Assembly (NCBI GenBank): GCA_020746105.1
Contig: CM036618.1
Location: 47,088,514-47,152,513 of the forward strand
Direction: 5' to 3'
Length of the DNA: 64,000 bases
DNA from: Trogon surrucura
Taxonomy: Eukaryota > Chordata > Aves > Trogoniformes > Trogonidae
Below the pieces are notes generated by a model. The model was not told the origin of the DNA, made no database searches, and saw nothing but the letters and a program-made list of their open reading frames with translations. Below, piece after piece: positions 61,910 to 64,000 of this stretch. Made by a program: the position numbers and the translations under genes. Positions within the stretch are counted from its first letter, which is position 1. Each line of letters opens with the position of its first letter.

Positions 61910-62722
61910 GTTGCGGGGACGAACAGAGAGACCAAGGGTGAGGAAAAGGCCGAGGTATTTAACACCTTCTTTGTTTTAGTCTTTAATAGTAAGACCAGTT
62001 CTTCTCTGAGTTCCCAGCCCCCTGACCTGGGAGACAGGGATGGGGAATAGAATGAAGCCCCCACAATCCAGTTGGTCGACAGCCAGATGTACATGAGCCA
62101 GCAGTGTGCCCGGGTGGGCAAGAGGGCCAACTGCATCTTGGCCTGTATCAGAAATAATGTGGCTAGCAGGAGTAGGGAAATGATCATAACACTGTACTCA
62201 GCACTGGTGAGGCTGCACCTTGAGTACTATGTTCAGTTTTGGGTCCCTCACTGCAAGAAAGACATCGAGATGCTAGAGAGTGTCCAAAGAAGGGCAACAA
62301 AGCTGCTGAAGGGACTTGAGAACAAATCTTATGAGGAGCAGCTGAGTGACCTGAGGTTTTTTAACCTGGAGAATAGGAGGCTGAGGGGAGACCTTCTCGC
62401 CCTCTACAGCTACCTGAAAGGGTTGTAGTGAGGTGGAGGTTGGTCTCTTCCACATAATGAGTGGTAGGACAAGAGAAAATGCCCTCAAGTTGCAACAGGG
62501 AAGGTTTAGATTGAATATTAGGAATAATTTATTCACTAAAAGGGTTGTCAAGCATTGGAACAGGTTACCCAGAGAGTCACCATCCCTGGAGGTATTTATA
62601 AAATGTGTAGATATGGTGCTTGGGAACACAGTTTAGTGGTGGACCAGGCATTGCTAGATTAACAGTTGGGCTCGATGATCTTACAGGTCTTTTCCAACGC
62701 AAATGATCCTATGGTTCTATGT
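61910..62722 (+). mobile_element. CR1 LINE with a large internal deletion
   Basis: The left part (about 61910-62067) matches the CR1 segment between endonuclease and RT ('gaggtatttaacaccttctt', 'agtaagaccagttcttctct', 'gaatgaagcccccacaatcc'). From about 62068-62075 it jumps to the C-terminal region ('gacagccagatgtacatgag', 'agccagcagtgtgcccgggt') and continues to the 3' tail ('gatcttacaggtcttttcca', then a degenerate 'gatcctatggttctatg'). The whole RT catalytic core is missing. A 118-codon open frame at 62072-62428 is the CR1 C-terminal domain ('[20 protein letters not shown]', '[13 protein letters not shown]'). The deletion may have occurred before or after insertion. Confidence 0.88.
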
Positions 62723-64000
62723 TCCTTTAAGCTGTGTTTGTTAAACTGATGCCTGTTGTAGACAGGGAAAGGGTAATAGGACAAGGCTTTAAAGGAAAAA
62801 CCCACAATAACCTATGGAATTTGGACAACATAAAGAAAAGCAGCCTGAATCTAAATTAAGGGAGCTGCACGTTTACAACATGTCTTTCTCTCTACTTGAG
62901 AAAAGATGCGCCATTTAATCTGAAGTAATTCCATCTGGTCCCCAATTAGAAAACCATCAAAGAAAAGATCAAGACAGATTGCCCTTTCTAATCATTAATC
63001 TTCTTTCTTTTTTCTTTTGCTTAGTATGGCAATTTTTTGAAGATTAAGGCCAAAACAGTAAAGATTTCAGGATACCGAGCAAGTTAGGACTAACTACATG
63101 GCTATGTTTGCAGTCTGAATGAGCTATCACAGCTCGTACTTAGCCAAAATTTCCCTCTTTGGTAGATGAAAAGGAATCCAGCATGCCTGCTGTCTGCAGC
63201 TGGTTCAGCGGTAGCACAAGAGGAGGCTAGTCTCTTGGGCACACCATAATTTAGATTTTAAAAGGTCAAAGCACCCGAATGTCTACTGGTGGCCAATAGA
63301 AATCATATGGCAAAAGTGCACGGAACTCCATAAAGGCAAAATAATTTCTTAGAAGAGCAGCCAGGTTTGAGGCAGCCAGATTTTACAGTAGCTTTATTTT
63401 CCAGATGGATTTAAATCATGCAGAGATTATGAGAGTAACTTAACCTTGTGAAGGTAAAGTCTACAGTCAGAGGGTGGGTACAATCGCATGGATGCATGAA
63501 TTTTTAGAGTAAATAGGTGATACAAAAATGAATCAGAACAATTTTCACTGTATAGTTGCACCTTGGGAATCAAATCAAATCTCTCCATTTAAACCATAAT
63601 AGAAAACAGCAAAAACACATCTGTTCCTTGAACTGAGAATAATTTCCTTACGTGATTTCTAGTTTAATTTCCCTTCCAACCATCTTTGCATCATTCCCCT
63701 GCGAACTAAGGTTCAGCCACAAGTTTCTTTCTATGCACTGACCTTTCCCAATCACTATTTTGTGAATACAGGAGAGGAGGAAGAGGAGAAGGAAAAGTAC
63801 GTTGGCTACTTTTGTAAAGGCAGACAGTAAAGAGTTCAGAAAAGGAAATGACCTACAGCTCTACATTCCCAAATACTACAGTGTCCAGCTATGAGGACTA
63901 AGTTTAGAGTTCCTTTACTTCTCCTGTTTCCTCTGTAGCTTTAGCAACAATACTACTAAAAACGTGCGTACATCTTTAGTGTGTGTACACATATAGAGAG
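62723..64000. other. Unique AT-rich DNA to window end
   Basis: No mobile element, RNA gene or exon recognised. A short purine-rich stretch lies near 63772-63797. Confidence 0.55.

Noticed and set aside
1-64000. tRNA, rRNA, CRISPR array, telomeric or satellite array
   Set aside because: I looked for tRNA T-loop strings, spaced direct repeats and TTAGGG or long tandem arrays, and saw none.

Overview
The window looks like a gene-poor, AT-rich stretch of a bird chromosome. CR1 LINE fragments are scattered through it, several ending in the short 'attctatg/attctgtg' tandem tail typical of avian CR1, and there are several endogenous-retrovirus LTRs. I found no host protein-coding exon, tRNA, rRNA, CRISPR array or bacterial-style gene that I could defend. 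Open frames outside the mobile elements are short, overlap on both strands and match no family I recognise. The window is probably intergenic or deep intronic. A non-galliform (neoavian) bird is my guess from the LTR types, not something the sequence proves.

Layout. 1-8.65 kb: apparently unique AT-rich DNA. 8.65-10.15 kb: the longest CR1 piece, with a decayed reverse transcriptase. 10.15-19.07 kb: mostly unique DNA with two short minus-strand CR1 tails, a CpG-richer patch (14.7-15.3 kb) and a strong hairpin (16.6 kb). 19.1-26.6 kb: an LTR-rich block with three solo LTRs of different families (19078-19885, 23065-23644, 25598-26586), each flanked by a perfect 5-bp target duplication. It also holds a truncated LTR (22030-22470) related to the first solo LTR and interrupted by a CR1 tail. 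26.6-54.9 kb: long unique stretches with four plus-strand CR1 3' pieces at 30.4, 34.4, 36.3 and 44.9 kb. 54.9-55.6 kb: a diverged LTR-like repeat. 58.8-61.4 kb: a compact provirus on the minus strand. 61.9-62.7 kb: an internally deleted CR1. The rest is unique.

The most informative element is the 58798-61388 provirus. It has two 401-bp LTRs differing at three positions, a tRNA-Lys-like primer-binding site, a polypurine tract and a perfect 6-bp target duplication (GGCCAC). Only about 1.8 kb lies between the LTRs. It carries Gag matrix and early capsid remnants joined to a short Env remnant, with no protease or polymerase. It is a young, non-autonomous class II (ERVK/betaretrovirus-like) insertion.

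The elements do not form a pathway. They are a record of independent insertions whose order can partly be read from nesting and LTR divergence. I see no clear candidate for an undescribed biological system. The best leads are the short provirus as a possible non-autonomous family, and a DR5/DR4 array of nuclear-receptor-like half-sites in the 25.6-26.6 kb LTR.
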